Assembly: GCF_008805035.1 (NCBI RefSeq)
Contig: NZ_CP038018.1
Span: forward strand, 930,001 to 994,000
Direction of reading: 5' to 3'
Origin: Eikenella exigua
GTDB lineage: Bacteria; Pseudomonadota; Gammaproteobacteria; Burkholderiales; Neisseriaceae
Length of the DNA: 64,000 bases
Shown: piece by piece, positions 1 through 9,138 of the stretch
Position numbering within the stretch: position 1 is the stretch's first letter
How the letters are laid out: every line of letters begins with the position of its first letter
Program-made: the position numbers and the translations under genes
The notes under the pieces: generated by a model
Seen by the model: only the letters and a program-made list of their open reading frames with translations
Database searches by the model: none
What the model was told of the DNA's origin: nothing

Positions 1-564
1 AAAAATCAAGGCTGGGTAACCGCCGAATACGGCATGCTTCCCGCCTCCACCGCCAGCCGCATGCGCCGCGAAGCCGCCCAAGGCAAGCAATCCGGCCGTA
101 CTCAGGAAATCCAACGCCTGATTGGGCGCTCCTTGCGTGCCGCCGTAGATTTAAGTCAGCTTGGCGAACGCCAAATCCTGATCGATTGCGACGTGATCCA
201 AGCCGACGGCGGCACCCGTACTGCCAGCATCACCGGCGCATACGTCGCCCTGCATTTGGCCATTGGCAAGCTCTTGGCCGCAGGCAAACTCGCGCACAAC
301 CCGATTCGTGAAGCCGTAGCCGCCGTGTCGCTCGGCATCGTTGGCGGCGTGCCCCTGCTCGATTTGGACTACCCCGAAGACTCCGGTTGCGACAGCGACA
401 TCAACCTCGTAATGACCGCCTCCGGCAACATCATCGAAATTCAAGGCACTGCCGAAGGCGCCGCCTTCAGCCCTGCCGCACTCACCCAACTGCTCGCACT
501 TGGCCAAAAAGGCATCGCCGAACTGCTGCAACACCAGCAGGCCGCCATTGCTGCTGCCGGCTAA
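1..564 (+). CDS. rph: Ribonuclease PH, C-terminal part (runs off the left edge)
   Basis: RNase PH is a phosphorolytic 3'-5' exoribonuclease that trims tRNA 3' ends in the cytoplasm. The reading frame is open from base 1, so about 187 C-terminal residues are visible and the start lies outside the window. The segment [19 protein letters not shown] and the following [20 protein letters not shown] are hallmark RNase PH stretches that include the phosphate-binding arginine region. The TAA stop shares its last A with the first base of a DUS, so the gene ends directly in the uptake signal. The family assignment is secure; only completeness is unknown. Confidence 0.95.
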   Translation, partial: KNQGWVTAEYGMLPASTASRMRREAAQGKQSGRTQEIQRLIGRSLRAAVDLSQLGERQILIDCDVIQADGGTRTASITGAYVALHLAIGKLLAAGKLAHNPIREAVAAVSLGIVGGVPLLDLDYPEDSGCDSDINLVMTASGNIIEIQGTAEGAAFSPAALTQLLALGQKGIAELLQHQQAAIAAAG

Positions 565-633
565 GGCTACCTGAAAGCCGGTTTAACGCCGCAATCCATT
601 TCAATTTCGTTGTAGCAGTATTTCAGGTAGCCT
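564..633. terminator. Inverted DUS pair after rph
   Basis: AGGCTACCTGAA at 564-575 and its inverse at 622-633 could form a 12-13 bp stem with a long loop. A third DUS follows at 647-658. The loop is large for an efficient terminator. Confidence 0.45.
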
Positions 634-750
634 CAAAGCGCGCAACAGGCTACCTGAAAACGAAGCTTCCGAAGGAAGCTGAGTTTCTGCGAAGCTAAAA
701 CCTAGCTGCACCGAAGTTAAAACAAACTGCAATCAAAACGAAGGAAACCC

Positions 751-1359
751 ATGAAGTTCTACACCAGCCCCACTTCCCCCTATGGCCGCCTTATCCTGCT
801 CGCCGCCCTCCCTCAGCATGAGCTCGATTTCGCCATTGCCTACACCAATCCTTGGGAAAACCCCGCCGAGCTCCAAGCCCTCAACCCCTTCTCCCAAGTG
901 CCCGTTCTGCAAACCGACAGCGGTACCGTTATCGGCAACAGCCCGTTTATCTTGGACTTCCTGCTCGGCCACCCCCTGCACACCGCCGAGCAAACCGCCA
1001 CCGCCGCCTTTGCCTTCTCCCTGCTCGACCAACTGGTGAAACTCTTCGGCCTGCAAAAATTCAAAGCCGAAAACACCCCCGACCACCCGCTCACCGAACG
1101 CGCCCGCGCCGCCTGCATCCGAGGACTGGCCGCCGCCCCGCAGCTGGATGCCGACAGCGGCGATGTCGCCCACCTGGCGCTGGGCATGGCCTTGGTGTTC
1201 ATGCAATACCGCCTGCCTGATTTGCAGCCCCACCTCAGCCCCGCCAACCAAAGCGCATTGGCACAATTCACCGCCCGCGCCGACGTGCGCGCCGTGTCGC
1301 CGGAAAACTTGGAAACCCGCCCCGCCACCTTGGCACAACTGCGGCATGGTTTGGTTTAG
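751..1359 (+). CDS. Glutathione S-transferase family protein
   Basis: A 202-residue soluble protein with the two-domain GST layout. The N-terminal thioredoxin-like domain (about residues 1-80) opens with KFYTSPTSPYGR, where the catalytic or GSH-contacting Ser/Cys is expected, and contains NPFSQVPVLQ, the cis-Pro loop, followed by the ES/NS-type motif GNSPFILDFL. An all-helical C-terminal domain follows. The family conjugates or reduces electrophiles with glutathione; the substrate cannot be read from the sequence. The gene stands alone, preceded by an AAGGAAA ribosome site and followed by a DUS hairpin. Confidence 0.85.
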   Translation: MKFYTSPTSPYGRLILLAALPQHELDFAIAYTNPWENPAELQALNPFSQVPVLQTDSGTVIGNSPFILDFLLGHPLHTAEQTATAAFAFSLLDQLVKLFGLQKFKAENTPDHPLTERARAACIRGLAAAPQLDADSGDVAHLALGMALVFMQYRLPDLQPHLSPANQSALAQFTARADVRAVSPENLETRPATLAQLRHGLV

Positions 1360-1387
1360 CCCTATCCGCATCCCCGCCGACACGGCC

Positions 1388-1433
1388 AAAGGCTACCTGA
1401 AAAACAGCACCGCCGAATTTTCAGGTAGCCTGC
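1388..1433. terminator. DUS-pair terminator after the GST gene
   Basis: Perfect inverted Eikenella DUS (1390-1401 and 1420-1431) with an 18-nt loop; the usual neisserial use of paired DUS as a factor-independent terminator. Confidence 0.75.
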
Positions 1434-1488
1434 CGTTATAATTGCGTGCATCGCCCAAACAATACCAAGACAAGAAAGGATTATCAGC

Positions 1489-2388
1489 ATGAGTACCCCG
1501 CAAACCGCTATCATCCCGGAAACCATCACCGCCGCCATTTATATCGAGGCCGACGTGCGCGACGCCGCCAAAGTCAAAACCGCCTGTCGCGAAGCCCTCG
1601 CCGCGCTGGCCGACTGCCAAACCCGTTTCCCCGGCCACGAGTTGGGCATGACCATCGCCTTCGGTGCAGACTTCTGGCGCGGCCTGAACCACAGCGGCGA
1701 AGGCGAAGAAATCCGCCCCTTCGTGCCGCTGGGCAACGGCCTGTGCCCCGCCACCCAGTGCGATTTGATGATCCATATCCAATCCACCCATACCGGCCTG
1801 AACTATTTGCTGGCGGAAAAAATGCTGGCCGCTTTCGGCGAATCGCTTGAAGTGAAAAACGAAACCCACGGCTTCCGTATGCCGGAAGAGCGCGGGTTGG
1901 ACGGCTTCGTGGACGGTACAGAAAACCCGCACGGCGATGATGAAATCGCTTCCGTGGGCATCATTGCCGAAGGGAAAAGTGCAGGCGGCATCTATGTGGT
2001 GTTGCAACAATACTTGCACGACCTGAAAAAATGGGACAGCATCAGCGTGAAAGAGCAGGAGCAGGCCGTTGGCCGCAGCAAGGCCGACAACATCGAGTTT
2101 GCCCGCGAAGACCGTTTGCCCGATTCGCACCTGGGCCGCACTAACATCAAGGAAAACGGTGTCGGCCTGAAAATCGTGCGCCGCAGCCTGCCTTTCGGCC
2201 AAGTGAGCGGCGAGCACGGCCTGCAATTCATCGCCTACAGCGCCAGCCTGCACAATATCGACGAGCAGCTGAAATTCATGTTCGGCGAAAAAGACGGCAA
2301 AATCGACCTGTTGCTAAAACATATGTCCACCGCCAAGCGCAGTGCCTACTACTATGCGCCGAGCGTGGAGCGCTTGGCTGATCTGTGA
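1489..2388 (+). CDS. DyP-type (YfeX-like) heme peroxidase
   Basis: A 299-residue dye-decolourising-type peroxidase that uses H2O2 to oxidise substrates via heme. Visible landmarks are GFVDGTENP (the GxxDG motif, distal Asp about D142), the likely proximal heme ligand H215 in LPDSHLGR and the downstream distal arginine region VRRSLPFG (about 232-233). The spacing matches the cytoplasmic YfeX subgroup. There is no Tat or Sec signal, so it should be cytosolic. It follows the GST gene across a terminator with an AGAAAGGA ribosome site and is probably its own unit. Physiological substrate unknown. Confidence 0.92.
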   Translation: MSTPQTAIIPETITAAIYIEADVRDAAKVKTACREALAALADCQTRFPGHELGMTIAFGADFWRGLNHSGEGEEIRPFVPLGNGLCPATQCDLMIHIQSTHTGLNYLLAEKMLAAFGESLEVKNETHGFRMPEERGLDGFVDGTENPHGDDEIASVGIIAEGKSAGGIYVVLQQYLHDLKKWDSISVKEQEQAVGRSKADNIEFAREDRLPDSHLGRTNIKENGVGLKIVRRSLPFGQVSGEHGLQFIAYSASLHNIDEQLKFMFGEKDGKIDLLLKHMSTAKRSAYYYAPSVERLADL

Positions 2389-2420
2389 TGTTGCAGATTG
2401 GTTTGATTGGCCGACAATAC

Positions 2421-2450
2421 AAAGGCTACCTGAATTTCAGGTAGCCTTTA
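2421..2450. terminator. Tight DUS-pair hairpin (bidirectional)
   Basis: AGGCTACCTGAA at 2423-2434 and its inverse at 2436-2447 are separated by one base, flanked by A and T tracts. Lies between the convergent DyP and brnQ genes. Confidence 0.8.
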
Positions 2451-2484
2451 ATCTAATCGAGAACATGGGTTGGCTTGCTATAAA

Positions 2485-2535
2485 AGGCTACCTGAAAACA
2501 TTGCGGAACAGCGCCGCGTTTGTTTCAGGTAGCCT
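2485..2535. terminator. Second DUS-pair hairpin between DyP and brnQ
   Basis: Inverted DUS at 2485-2496 and 2524-2535, placed to terminate brnQ from the minus strand. Confidence 0.65.
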
Positions 2536-2566
2536 TACTTATCTCGCTATCAAGTAATCTAATTAA

Positions 2567-3898
2567 TCAAACTGTTTCCTGATCAGCCGGTTTACCGACA
2601 GCCATTTTGCCGATGATGCTGCCGAGCACAATCCCGGCCAGGGCGAAAGGTAGCCACTCCAGCGAATAGGCTTTCAACGGCAGTTGTTCGGTAAAACCTG
2701 CACCGGCCACGGAGAGGATGGAAACCGCGGTAGCCAGGCCGGTGGCGAGGCGGTGGGCAAGCAGGGGCATCGGGCGGATGAAGTTGTCGATAATCAGCAG
2801 CAGCAGGATGGTCATGGCAATCGGGTAGAGCACCATCAATACGGGCACAGATTTGCCGATAACGGCGCTCAAGCCTTGGTTGGCCAGGATAAAGCTCACG
2901 AGGGTTACCGCGATGACGTAGCTGCTGTAGCGGATGCGCGGGAACAGTCCATAGAAGAATTCGCCCACGGCGGTAACCAGACCGACCGAGGTGGTAAGGC
3001 AAGCGAGGGTAACGATGATGCCGAACAGGATACGGCCGAAGCTGCCGAAGGTTTGGTAGGCGGCGGTATTGAGCAGGAAGGAGCCGATGTCTTGCTGTTT
3101 GGCAGACAGGTCGGCCAGGGTGTCGGGCGACACGGGCAGACGGTTGCTCACCCAGGCTAGGCCGACATAAATAATAGCCAGCGATACGGCGGCAATGATA
3201 CCGGCCACAAAAGTTTGCTTCATCACCACTTGGTTATCGCGCTGATCTGCCGGCATTTTGGCCTTAATGGCGTTGATCACAATCACGGAAAAGGCCACGG
3301 AGGCAAGCACGTCCATGGTTTGGTAGCCACCAATAAAACCGGCTAAGAAGGCGGATTGGTCGCCAAAGTTGGCAGCCGACATGGTGGGCGGGTTGCCGTA
3401 GAGCCACCACACGGATTTGCCGATCAGGGCCAGGATGGCGATGAGCAGCGCAGGGGTGAGGATGGCGCCGATGCGTTCGACCATTTTGGAGGGGTTCAGG
3501 CTCAGCCACAGGGTGATGGCGTAGTAAACCACGGTGAAGGCGAGAAGCGAGGTGCGGCCGGCTTCGCCGATAAAGGGCAGCACGGCCATTTCGTAGGAGG
3601 TGGCGCCGGTGCGCGGGATGGCGAAGAAGGGGCCGATGGTGAGATAAATCGCCATCAGAAAAATGACGGCAAACCAAGGGTGGATGCGGGTGAGGGAGGT
3701 TTTGTAGCCATTGTGATAGAAGGCGCTTACCATGATACCCAACAGAGGCAGGCCAACGCCGGTAATCACGAAGCCGAGGAGGGTGCTCCAGAATTCGGAG
3801 CCGCTATTGAGGCCGAGAGTGGGCGGAAAAATCAGGTTGCCGGCGCCAAAAAAGATGGCGAACAGCATAAAGCCGATAATAAAGGTGTTTTTATTCAT
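2567..3898 (-). CDS. brnQ: Branched-chain amino acid:cation symporter BrnQ (LIVCS family)
   Basis: A 443-residue polytopic inner-membrane transporter with about 12 hydrophobic segments. The N-terminus FIIGFMLFAIFFGAGNLIFP is the signature of the LIVCS family, which imports Leu/Ile/Val with Na+ or H+. Length matches the family. It is monocistronic, convergent with the DyP gene, and its upstream region is shared with the divergent O-acetylation cluster. Substrate range within the branched-chain amino acids is inferred from family only. Confidence 0.93.
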   Translation of the reverse strand: MNKNTFIIGFMLFAIFFGAGNLIFPPTLGLNSGSEFWSTLLGFVITGVGLPLLGIMVSAFYHNGYKTSLTRIHPWFAVIFLMAIYLTIGPFFAIPRTGATSYEMAVLPFIGEAGRTSLLAFTVVYYAITLWLSLNPSKMVERIGAILTPALLIAILALIGKSVWWLYGNPPTMSAANFGDQSAFLAGFIGGYQTMDVLASVAFSVIVINAIKAKMPADQRDNQVVMKQTFVAGIIAAVSLAIIYVGLAWVSNRLPVSPDTLADLSAKQQDIGSFLLNTAAYQTFGSFGRILFGIIVTLACLTTSVGLVTAVGEFFYGLFPRIRYSSYVIAVTLVSFILANQGLSAVIGKSVPVLMVLYPIAMTILLLLIIDNFIRPMPLLAHRLATGLATAVSILSVAGAGFTEQLPLKAYSLEWLPFALAGIVLGSIIGKMAVGKPADQETV

Positions 3899-4002
3899 GA
3901 TGTTCTCTGGTAGGCTACTATTGCTTGGATATGGCCGATAGCTGCGGTAAAAAGGTATTATGATACCGAATCGGCTGTTAAAGGGATAGGGCGGCTGGCT
4001 AA

Positions 4003-4041
4003 ACGGATTTTGGCTTCGTTGAAGCTTATGCTTTCAGGTAG
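4003..4041 (+). repeat. Extended DUS-associated repeat
   Basis: A DUS-like site with the flanking GGCTTCGTTGAAGCTTATGC stem, related to copies near 660-705, 19593-19640, 20748-20806, 27352-27391, 31908-31945 and 56541-56599. See findings. Confidence 0.5.
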
Positions 4042-4191
4042 CCCTTTTGAAGCTACCTGGGAAAAGCGATCTGCCTGAAACCAAATCTACACGGCACAGA
4101 AGATGTAAAAGGCTTTATCCCGGCAGAAGGACACAGTATAATTCAATAATTTCGCCAACGAATTACCCCTTTCTTTCTTTGCGCTGATTTT

Positions 4192-5628
4192 ATGCCGCTG
4201 CTGTCAATAGAATTTGCTGCCTTTTTCCTGTGCTTCTTCCCTGTTTACTGGCTGTTGGCCAAGCGGCCGCGCTGGCAGAATTGGCTATTGCTATTTGCTG
4301 GGTTGGGTTGGTTGTGGCATTTGCATTGGGGGTTTGCCGTGGCCGTGCTAGCGTTTTCACTGGGTACTACGTTGATTGCTGCCGGTCTGTCGCAGGGAAG
4401 GAGACAGACGGCGCGTCGCAGATGGTTCACGGTTGGCGTGCTGCTGGCGATGTTGAATTTGTCGTTTTTCAAATATGTGGATTTCTTCCTGCCGCTGTTG
4501 CAGCGAAGCGGGCACGATGCGGCACTGGGTATTTTGATGCCGCTGGGCATTTCCTACTACACCTTTCAAGGCGTGGCTTATCTGGTGTCGCTCTACCGCA
4601 ATGAAGACGTGCGGCTCAAATGGCGCGAGCTTTTGCTGTATTTTAGCTTTTTTCCCACCATCACTTCCGGCCCGATTGCCCGTACCGGCCAATTAAAAAG
4701 CATCTATGGCACAGACGGCGGCATGGCGGCGCAAATCCGCAGCGAACAACCGCGCACCATGATCCGCCCGGCATTGGCTATTGGCCTGATTGTGCTGGGT
4801 ATCTGCAAAAAATGGTGGCTGGCCGGGGCGCTAGGCGGTAACTGGGTGGATCCGGTGTTTGAAAACCCGCTGCAATACGACTCCATCACAGTGCTCACTG
4901 CGATGTATGGCTACACCGTTCAACTATTTATGGATTTTTCCGGCTACACCGATTTGGTGGTGGGCATGGCCATGTTGCTCGGCTTTCAGCTGCCGCAAAA
5001 CTTCGCCATGCCACTACGCGCGTTTAATCTGCGCGATTTTTGGAACCGCTGGCACATCACGCTCTCCACCTGGATTCGCGACTACATCTATATCCCGCTG
5101 GGCGGCAGCCGCAAAGGCTGGCGGCGCACACAAATCAATTTGATGATTGCCATGCTGCTCTCCGGCATCTGGCACGGCCATGGTTGGAATTTCCTGCTGT
5201 GGGGCGCGTTGCACGGCGTTGGGCTGGTGGGGCTGAATATCGGTGATAAAATGCTGGGCGGGCGCGAGAAACTGTCCGGCTTGTCCCGTTTTGGTAAACT
5301 AGTAGCGGTACTGTTTACCGTAAACTTTGTCTGTCTCACCTTTGTAGTATTCCGCACTGAAAGTCTGGCCGATACCGGGCTGATGTTCCGATCGTTGTTG
5401 GGTGGAGGCGGCAGTGACGTACCGGAATTGGAAACCTTATTAGTGCTGGGTGCGATGGTGTTCGCACTGGCCGCCTACGGCCTCTTATCCAAGCTGTTTG
5501 ACAGCGCAATAGTGCTCTTGGAACGCCTGCCGATGTGGATATGGCCGCTACCGATGAGTGCCACCATGTGGCTATTGATGGTGTTTGCCCCTTCCGGCAT
5601 TCCGGGCTTTATGTATGCCAACTTTTAA
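4192..5628 (+). CDS. pacA: MBOAT O-acyltransferase, peptidoglycan O-acetylation (PacA/PatA)
   Basis: A 478-residue multi-spanning MBOAT protein that should move acetyl groups across the inner membrane for O-acetylation of MurNAc in peptidoglycan. Family landmarks are FWNRWHITLSTWIRDYIYIP and SGIWHGHGWNFLLWG, with catalytic His about H328. Alginate AlgI and DltB share the fold, but the two SGNH genes downstream are the arrangement seen in the Neisseria pacA-pacB-ape1 cluster, which decides the role. A TATAAT at 4137-4142 may be its -10 box; the -35 is weak. The next gene starts 33 nt downstream. Confidence 0.88.
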   Translation: MPLLSIEFAAFFLCFFPVYWLLAKRPRWQNWLLLFAGLGWLWHLHWGFAVAVLAFSLGTTLIAAGLSQGRRQTARRRWFTVGVLLAMLNLSFFKYVDFFLPLLQRSGHDAALGILMPLGISYYTFQGVAYLVSLYRNEDVRLKWRELLLYFSFFPTITSGPIARTGQLKSIYGTDGGMAAQIRSEQPRTMIRPALAIGLIVLGICKKWWLAGALGGNWVDPVFENPLQYDSITVLTAMYGYTVQLFMDFSGYTDLVVGMAMLLGFQLPQNFAMPLRAFNLRDFWNRWHITLSTWIRDYIYIPLGGSRKGWRRTQINLMIAMLLSGIWHGHGWNFLLWGALHGVGLVGLNIGDKMLGGREKLSGLSRFGKLVAVLFTVNFVCLTFVVFRTESLADTGLMFRSLLGGGGSDVPELETLLVLGAMVFALAAYGLLSKLFDSAIVLLERLPMWIWPLPMSATMWLLMVFAPSGIPGFMYANF

Positions 5629-5660
5629 TAACCATAATAATAAGAAAGGATTGGGCAGTT

Positions 5661-7076
5661 ATGAATCCCAGCAAAGCCAAACGCAGAGCCAATAAAAACA
5701 AACACCGCAACAAAACCACACGCCGCAAATCTAGTACGAAAAAACGCCCTGAGCAGCTGGAATTACCGGTATCTGTATCGGAGCAGGTAGCAACCAACCC
5801 TGATTCGCAAGCCAAACCCGCAGCCAAAGCGGCCAAACCCGAATCCGCATCGCTAACCCATTTTCAGGTAGCCTCAGGCAAAACAACCAGAGCAGGGCAC
5901 AAAACGCCGCAGCGCAAACCGAAACCTGCACAATTTGCTACCGTGCGTCCGGCCAAAACCACCCACTCCGTGGCCGACGCAATCGGCATCCCGAGTGCAA
6001 CACCGGATAACCAAAGCAAGCCCTCCTCCCCGGTGTGGCGGCTGTATGCGGCTATGCTGCTCACTGCACTGTTCACCGTGTGGTTTAGTCAAGATTCTAT
6101 CAACGCCTATTGGCAGCAAACCTACCACCGTGCTAGCCCTTTGGAAAAATTAACCGACTATGGTTGGTGGCGTAACGGCAGCCGTTGGCAGCAGGCAGCC
6201 TTGCAGCGGCATGAAGCTGCCCTAAGCTGGCTGGAAGCCGAAAACAAAAGCTGGCGCGAGCAGCACGCCACCGCACACATCCCGCCGGGTGTAGTGTTAC
6301 TCACTGCATCTGCTGTACCGCCTGAAACCAGAACCAAATCCGCTTCCGAGCCGGCTGCGGCACAAAACACCGCATCCAAACCACTGCACGAGTACGTGCA
6401 GCTTTCAGCAGGCGACAAAGTATTCTTTGCCGGCGATTCCATGATGGAAGGTGTAGCGCCGCATGTACAGAGATGGTTGAGCAGCCAATACGGCATCGAC
6501 TCACTCAACCTCAGCCGTCAAAGCACTGGCCTTTCGTACCCCAGCTTCTTCGACTGGCCGGCCACCATAGAAAAAATCTTGCGGGAAGATCAAAAAATCA
6601 AGTTGCTGGTGGTGTTCCTGGGGCCAAACGACCCTTGGGATTTCCCCAGTCCTGAGCCGGGCACCCAAAGCTACCTAAAATTCCAAAGCCCTGAATGGGA
6701 ACAGGTTTACCGGCAGCGTATTGAACGCATTGTTGTTGCCGCCAAAGCAGCTAACGTTCAGATTATCTGGCTGGGCATTCCACTGATGAAGAGTACCCGC
6801 TTCAATGCCCAAATGCGTTACTTAGACAGCCTATTTGCCAGTGAGCTGGCCGGAAAAACCATCTGGTTACCTACCGACAAAATCATGGGTGGCGAAGATG
6901 GGAAATACCGAGACAGCATCAGCATCAACGGACAAACCGTCCGTTTGCGCAGCAAAGACGGCATTCATTTCACCATAAAGGGGCAACAGCTTCTGGCCGA
7001 CCAGATAGCAGGCCGCATCGACTATCAGCCCACCAATTCCGTTGCGCCCGCCACCCCACCGCCTCCGAAACTGTGA
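5661..7076 (+). CDS. pacB: Membrane-anchored SGNH O-acetyltransferase (PacB/PatB-like)
   Basis: A 471-residue protein. A Lys/Arg-rich cytoplasmic head of about 125 residues is followed by one transmembrane segment (LYAAMLLTALFTVWF) and a periplasmic SGNH domain. Catalytic residues can be placed: Ser260 in AGDSMMEG and the D433-x-x-H436 pair in KDGIHFT. It probably takes acetyl from the MBOAT partner and places it on glycan strands. The ATG at 5661, behind AAGAAAGGA, is preferred to an in-frame ATG at 5535 that overlaps pacA. A DUS at about 5862-5873 lies in the coding sequence and encodes HFQVAS in the low-complexity head, which looks tolerant of such insertions. Confidence 0.82.
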   Translation: MNPSKAKRRANKNKHRNKTTRRKSSTKKRPEQLELPVSVSEQVATNPDSQAKPAAKAAKPESASLTHFQVASGKTTRAGHKTPQRKPKPAQFATVRPAKTTHSVADAIGIPSATPDNQSKPSSPVWRLYAAMLLTALFTVWFSQDSINAYWQQTYHRASPLEKLTDYGWWRNGSRWQQAALQRHEAALSWLEAENKSWREQHATAHIPPGVVLLTASAVPPETRTKSASEPAAAQNTASKPLHEYVQLSAGDKVFFAGDSMMEGVAPHVQRWLSSQYGIDSLNLSRQSTGLSYPSFFDWPATIEKILREDQKIKLLVVFLGPNDPWDFPSPEPGTQSYLKFQSPEWEQVYRQRIERIVVAAKAANVQIIWLGIPLMKSTRFNAQMRYLDSLFASELAGKTIWLPTDKIMGGEDGKYRDSISINGQTVRLRSKDGIHFTIKGQQLLADQIAGRIDYQPTNSVAPATPPPPKL

Positions 7077-7115
7077 TGGCGAATAGAAAATCATAATTTA
7101 AGGATAGCTAGAGTA

Positions 7116-8300
7116 ATGTTGTTTTCCAAAAAAGGCCGCCAACTGGCCTTAATGACTGTCTGCCTGCTCGCCTGCCAGGCCTGCAGCGCCGAAACCGCCG
7201 CCCAAGGTTCTTCTGAAAAAGCCGAGCTCACCAACTACGGCAGCTGGCAGCCCGTGTGGCTCGACAAGCTGCAACGGCTCAACCGTGGGGACGACGTGAA
7301 ATTCCGCATCATCCAGCTGGGCGACTCTCATACCGCCGGCGACTACTTCACCAACGAATTGCGCACCCGCCTGCAACAACAGTGGGGTGATGGCGGCATC
7401 GGCTGGGTATATCCCAACACTGTATCCGGCCAGCGTAACGCCCAAGTGCTGCATAGCAGCAGCGGCTGGCAGGTGTTGAGCAACCGCAACGCCCGTGCCG
7501 AATTCCCATTGGGCGGTATTCTTAGCCGCTCCTCTGGTGGCAGCGGTAGCGTAACCGTTAACCCCCGCAGCCCTATCAGCGAAGCCCAACAAATCACCAT
7601 CACCGCCCGCCCCATGTTTGCCGACAGCGAACTTAAAGTGTACGGCGCGCAAGGCAGCCAAGTCGCCTCCCTGCCCAATCTCGGCAGTAACGCTTGGCAG
7701 TATTTCTCCTTCACCTCCCAGCTGCCGCTCAGCTACCGAGCTCAAGCTGGCGATATTTGGGAAATCGGCCACATCAACATCGAAAACAACCGCCCCGGCG
7801 TAACCGTATCGGCCATGGGCATCAATGGCTCGCAGCTCTCCCAATGGAGCGGCTGGCGCGCCGATTGGCAGCAGGATTTATCTGCCACCCAGGCCGATTT
7901 GGTCATCCTGGCCTACGGCACCAACGAGGCGTTTAACAGCCATCTCGACATGGCGCAAACCAAACGCATCTGGGCCAATACCATCCATAAAATCCGCGAA
8001 GCCCTGCCTGGTGCCGGCATCCTGATTATCGGCGCACCTGAGTCGCTTCAAGGACGGCACGGCCAATGCGGCCAACGCCCGCCTTATCTTGACGCCATAC
8101 AGCAAATGCAGCGCGAAGTGGCGCAGCAGGAGCAAATTTTGTATTGGTCGTGGCAGGCTGCTATGGGGGGCGCGTGCAGTATGAAAAGCTGGATGGCACA
8201 AGGCTTAGGCGCGCGCGACGGTGTGCATTTCACCGCTCAAGGTTACCAAACCGCTGCTGGCAAACTGGCCGACGACATCATCAAACTGGCCAATAAATAA
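7116..8300 (+). CDS. ape1: Ape1-type peptidoglycan O-acetylesterase
   Basis: A 394-residue exported SGNH esterase expected to remove O-acetyl groups from MurNAc and so license lytic transglycosylases. The N-terminus (MLFSKKGRQLALMTVCLLAC) is a signal peptide; the Cys cluster at 20-23 could make it a lipoprotein. Catalytic Ser71 lies in QLGDSHTAGD and the Asp368-x-x-His371 pair in RDGVHFT, with an insert domain between them, as in meningococcal Ape1. It is the third gene of the cluster and closes with a DUS hairpin. Ape1 is the best call because of context and the GDSHTAGD block. Confidence 0.85.
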   Translation: MLFSKKGRQLALMTVCLLACQACSAETAAQGSSEKAELTNYGSWQPVWLDKLQRLNRGDDVKFRIIQLGDSHTAGDYFTNELRTRLQQQWGDGGIGWVYPNTVSGQRNAQVLHSSSGWQVLSNRNARAEFPLGGILSRSSGGSGSVTVNPRSPISEAQQITITARPMFADSELKVYGAQGSQVASLPNLGSNAWQYFSFTSQLPLSYRAQAGDIWEIGHINIENNRPGVTVSAMGINGSQLSQWSGWRADWQQDLSATQADLVILAYGTNEAFNSHLDMAQTKRIWANTIHKIREALPGAGILIIGAPESLQGRHGQCGQRPPYLDAIQQMQREVAQQEQILYWSWQAAMGGACSMKSWMAQGLGARDGVHFTAQGYQTAAGKLADDIIKLANK

Positions 8301-8315
8301 CCCGCCCAAACAGAT

Positions 8316-8347
8316 TTCAGGTAGCCTTAGATACGAGGCTACCTGAA
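8316..8347. terminator. DUS-pair terminator closing the O-acetylation cluster
   Basis: TTCAGGTAGCCT at 8316-8327 and AGGCTACCTGAA at 8336-8347 with an 8-nt loop. Confidence 0.75.
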
Positions 8348-8388
8348 AATACAATAGACCCATTACCCATTCGCTCCGGAGCCCAACC

Positions 8389-9138
8389 ATGCCGCAATGC
8401 CAAGACATCATCCGCTGGTGCAACGAATTTTTGCGCACAGCCGAATTTCACGACTATGCCCCCAACGGCTTGCAAGTGGAAGGACGAGACGAGGTGCGCA
8501 AAATCGTGTGTGCCGTTACCGCCAGCCAGGCCGCCATCGATTATGCCGTGGAGCAGGATGCTGATATGCTCTTGGTGCACCACGGTCTGTTTTGGAAAAG
8601 CGAGCCAGCAACCATCACTGGCTGGAAACACCGCCGCATCGCCACGCTTATTCGACACAACATCAATATGGCCGGCTACCACCTGCCGCTTGATGCCCAC
8701 CCCGAAGCGGGTAATAACGCACAGCTGGCAGCACGCATGGGTTGGCGCATCGAAGGCCAAACCGGCGAGCAAAACCTAATAATGTTCGGCACACCAGAGG
8801 CAGAGGCAGACGGCCATGCACTGCTGGCTAATCTGGCTGAGTGCTTGGGACGCAAGCCGGTTTCCGCCGGCGATTTGTCGCGGCCGGTGCGTAAGCTGGC
8901 CTGGTGTACCGGCGGGGCGCAGGGTTTTTTCCAGCAGGCGATCGATATTGGTGTAGACGCCTTCGTTACCGGCGAGATTTCCGAAGCGCAATACCATTTG
9001 GCGCAGGAAAACGGTGTGCTGTTCGTGAGTGCCGGCCACCACGCCACCGAACGTTACGGCATCCAGGCGCTGTCGACACGGTTACAGCAAGAATGGCCGC
9101 TGGAATGCCTGTTTTTTGATGAAGACAATCCAGCCTAA
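8389..9138 (+). CDS. Nif3-like dinuclear metal-centre protein (YbgI family)
   Basis: A 249-residue protein of the NIF3/YbgI family. Metal ligands can be seen: H64-H65 (VHHGLFWK), D102 (PLDAHPE) and H217 with E221 (GHHATERYGI), matching the dinuclear site of E. coli YbgI. Members form toroidal hexamers; the reaction is unsettled, with GTP cyclohydrolase-like or hydrolase roles proposed. It stands between the O-acetylation cluster and the decayed bc1 genes. In Neisseria relatives this gene is commonly close to petABC (from memory, not checked), which fits its position here. Confidence 0.9.
   Translation: MPQCQDIIRWCNEFLRTAEFHDYAPNGLQVEGRDEVRKIVCAVTASQAAIDYAVEQDADMLLVHHGLFWKSEPATITGWKHRRIATLIRHNINMAGYHLPLDAHPEAGNNAQLAARMGWRIEGQTGEQNLIMFGTPEAEADGHALLANLAECLGRKPVSAGDLSRPVRKLAWCTGGAQGFFQQAIDIGVDAFVTGEISEAQYHLAQENGVLFVSAGHHATERYGIQALSTRLQQEWPLECLFFDEDNPA

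Noticed and set aside
5535..5660. Upstream in-frame start for pacB at 5535
   Set aside because: It would overlap pacA by about 94 nt, lacks a ribosome site and adds a non-homologous leader; the ATG at 5661 has AAGAAAGGA.
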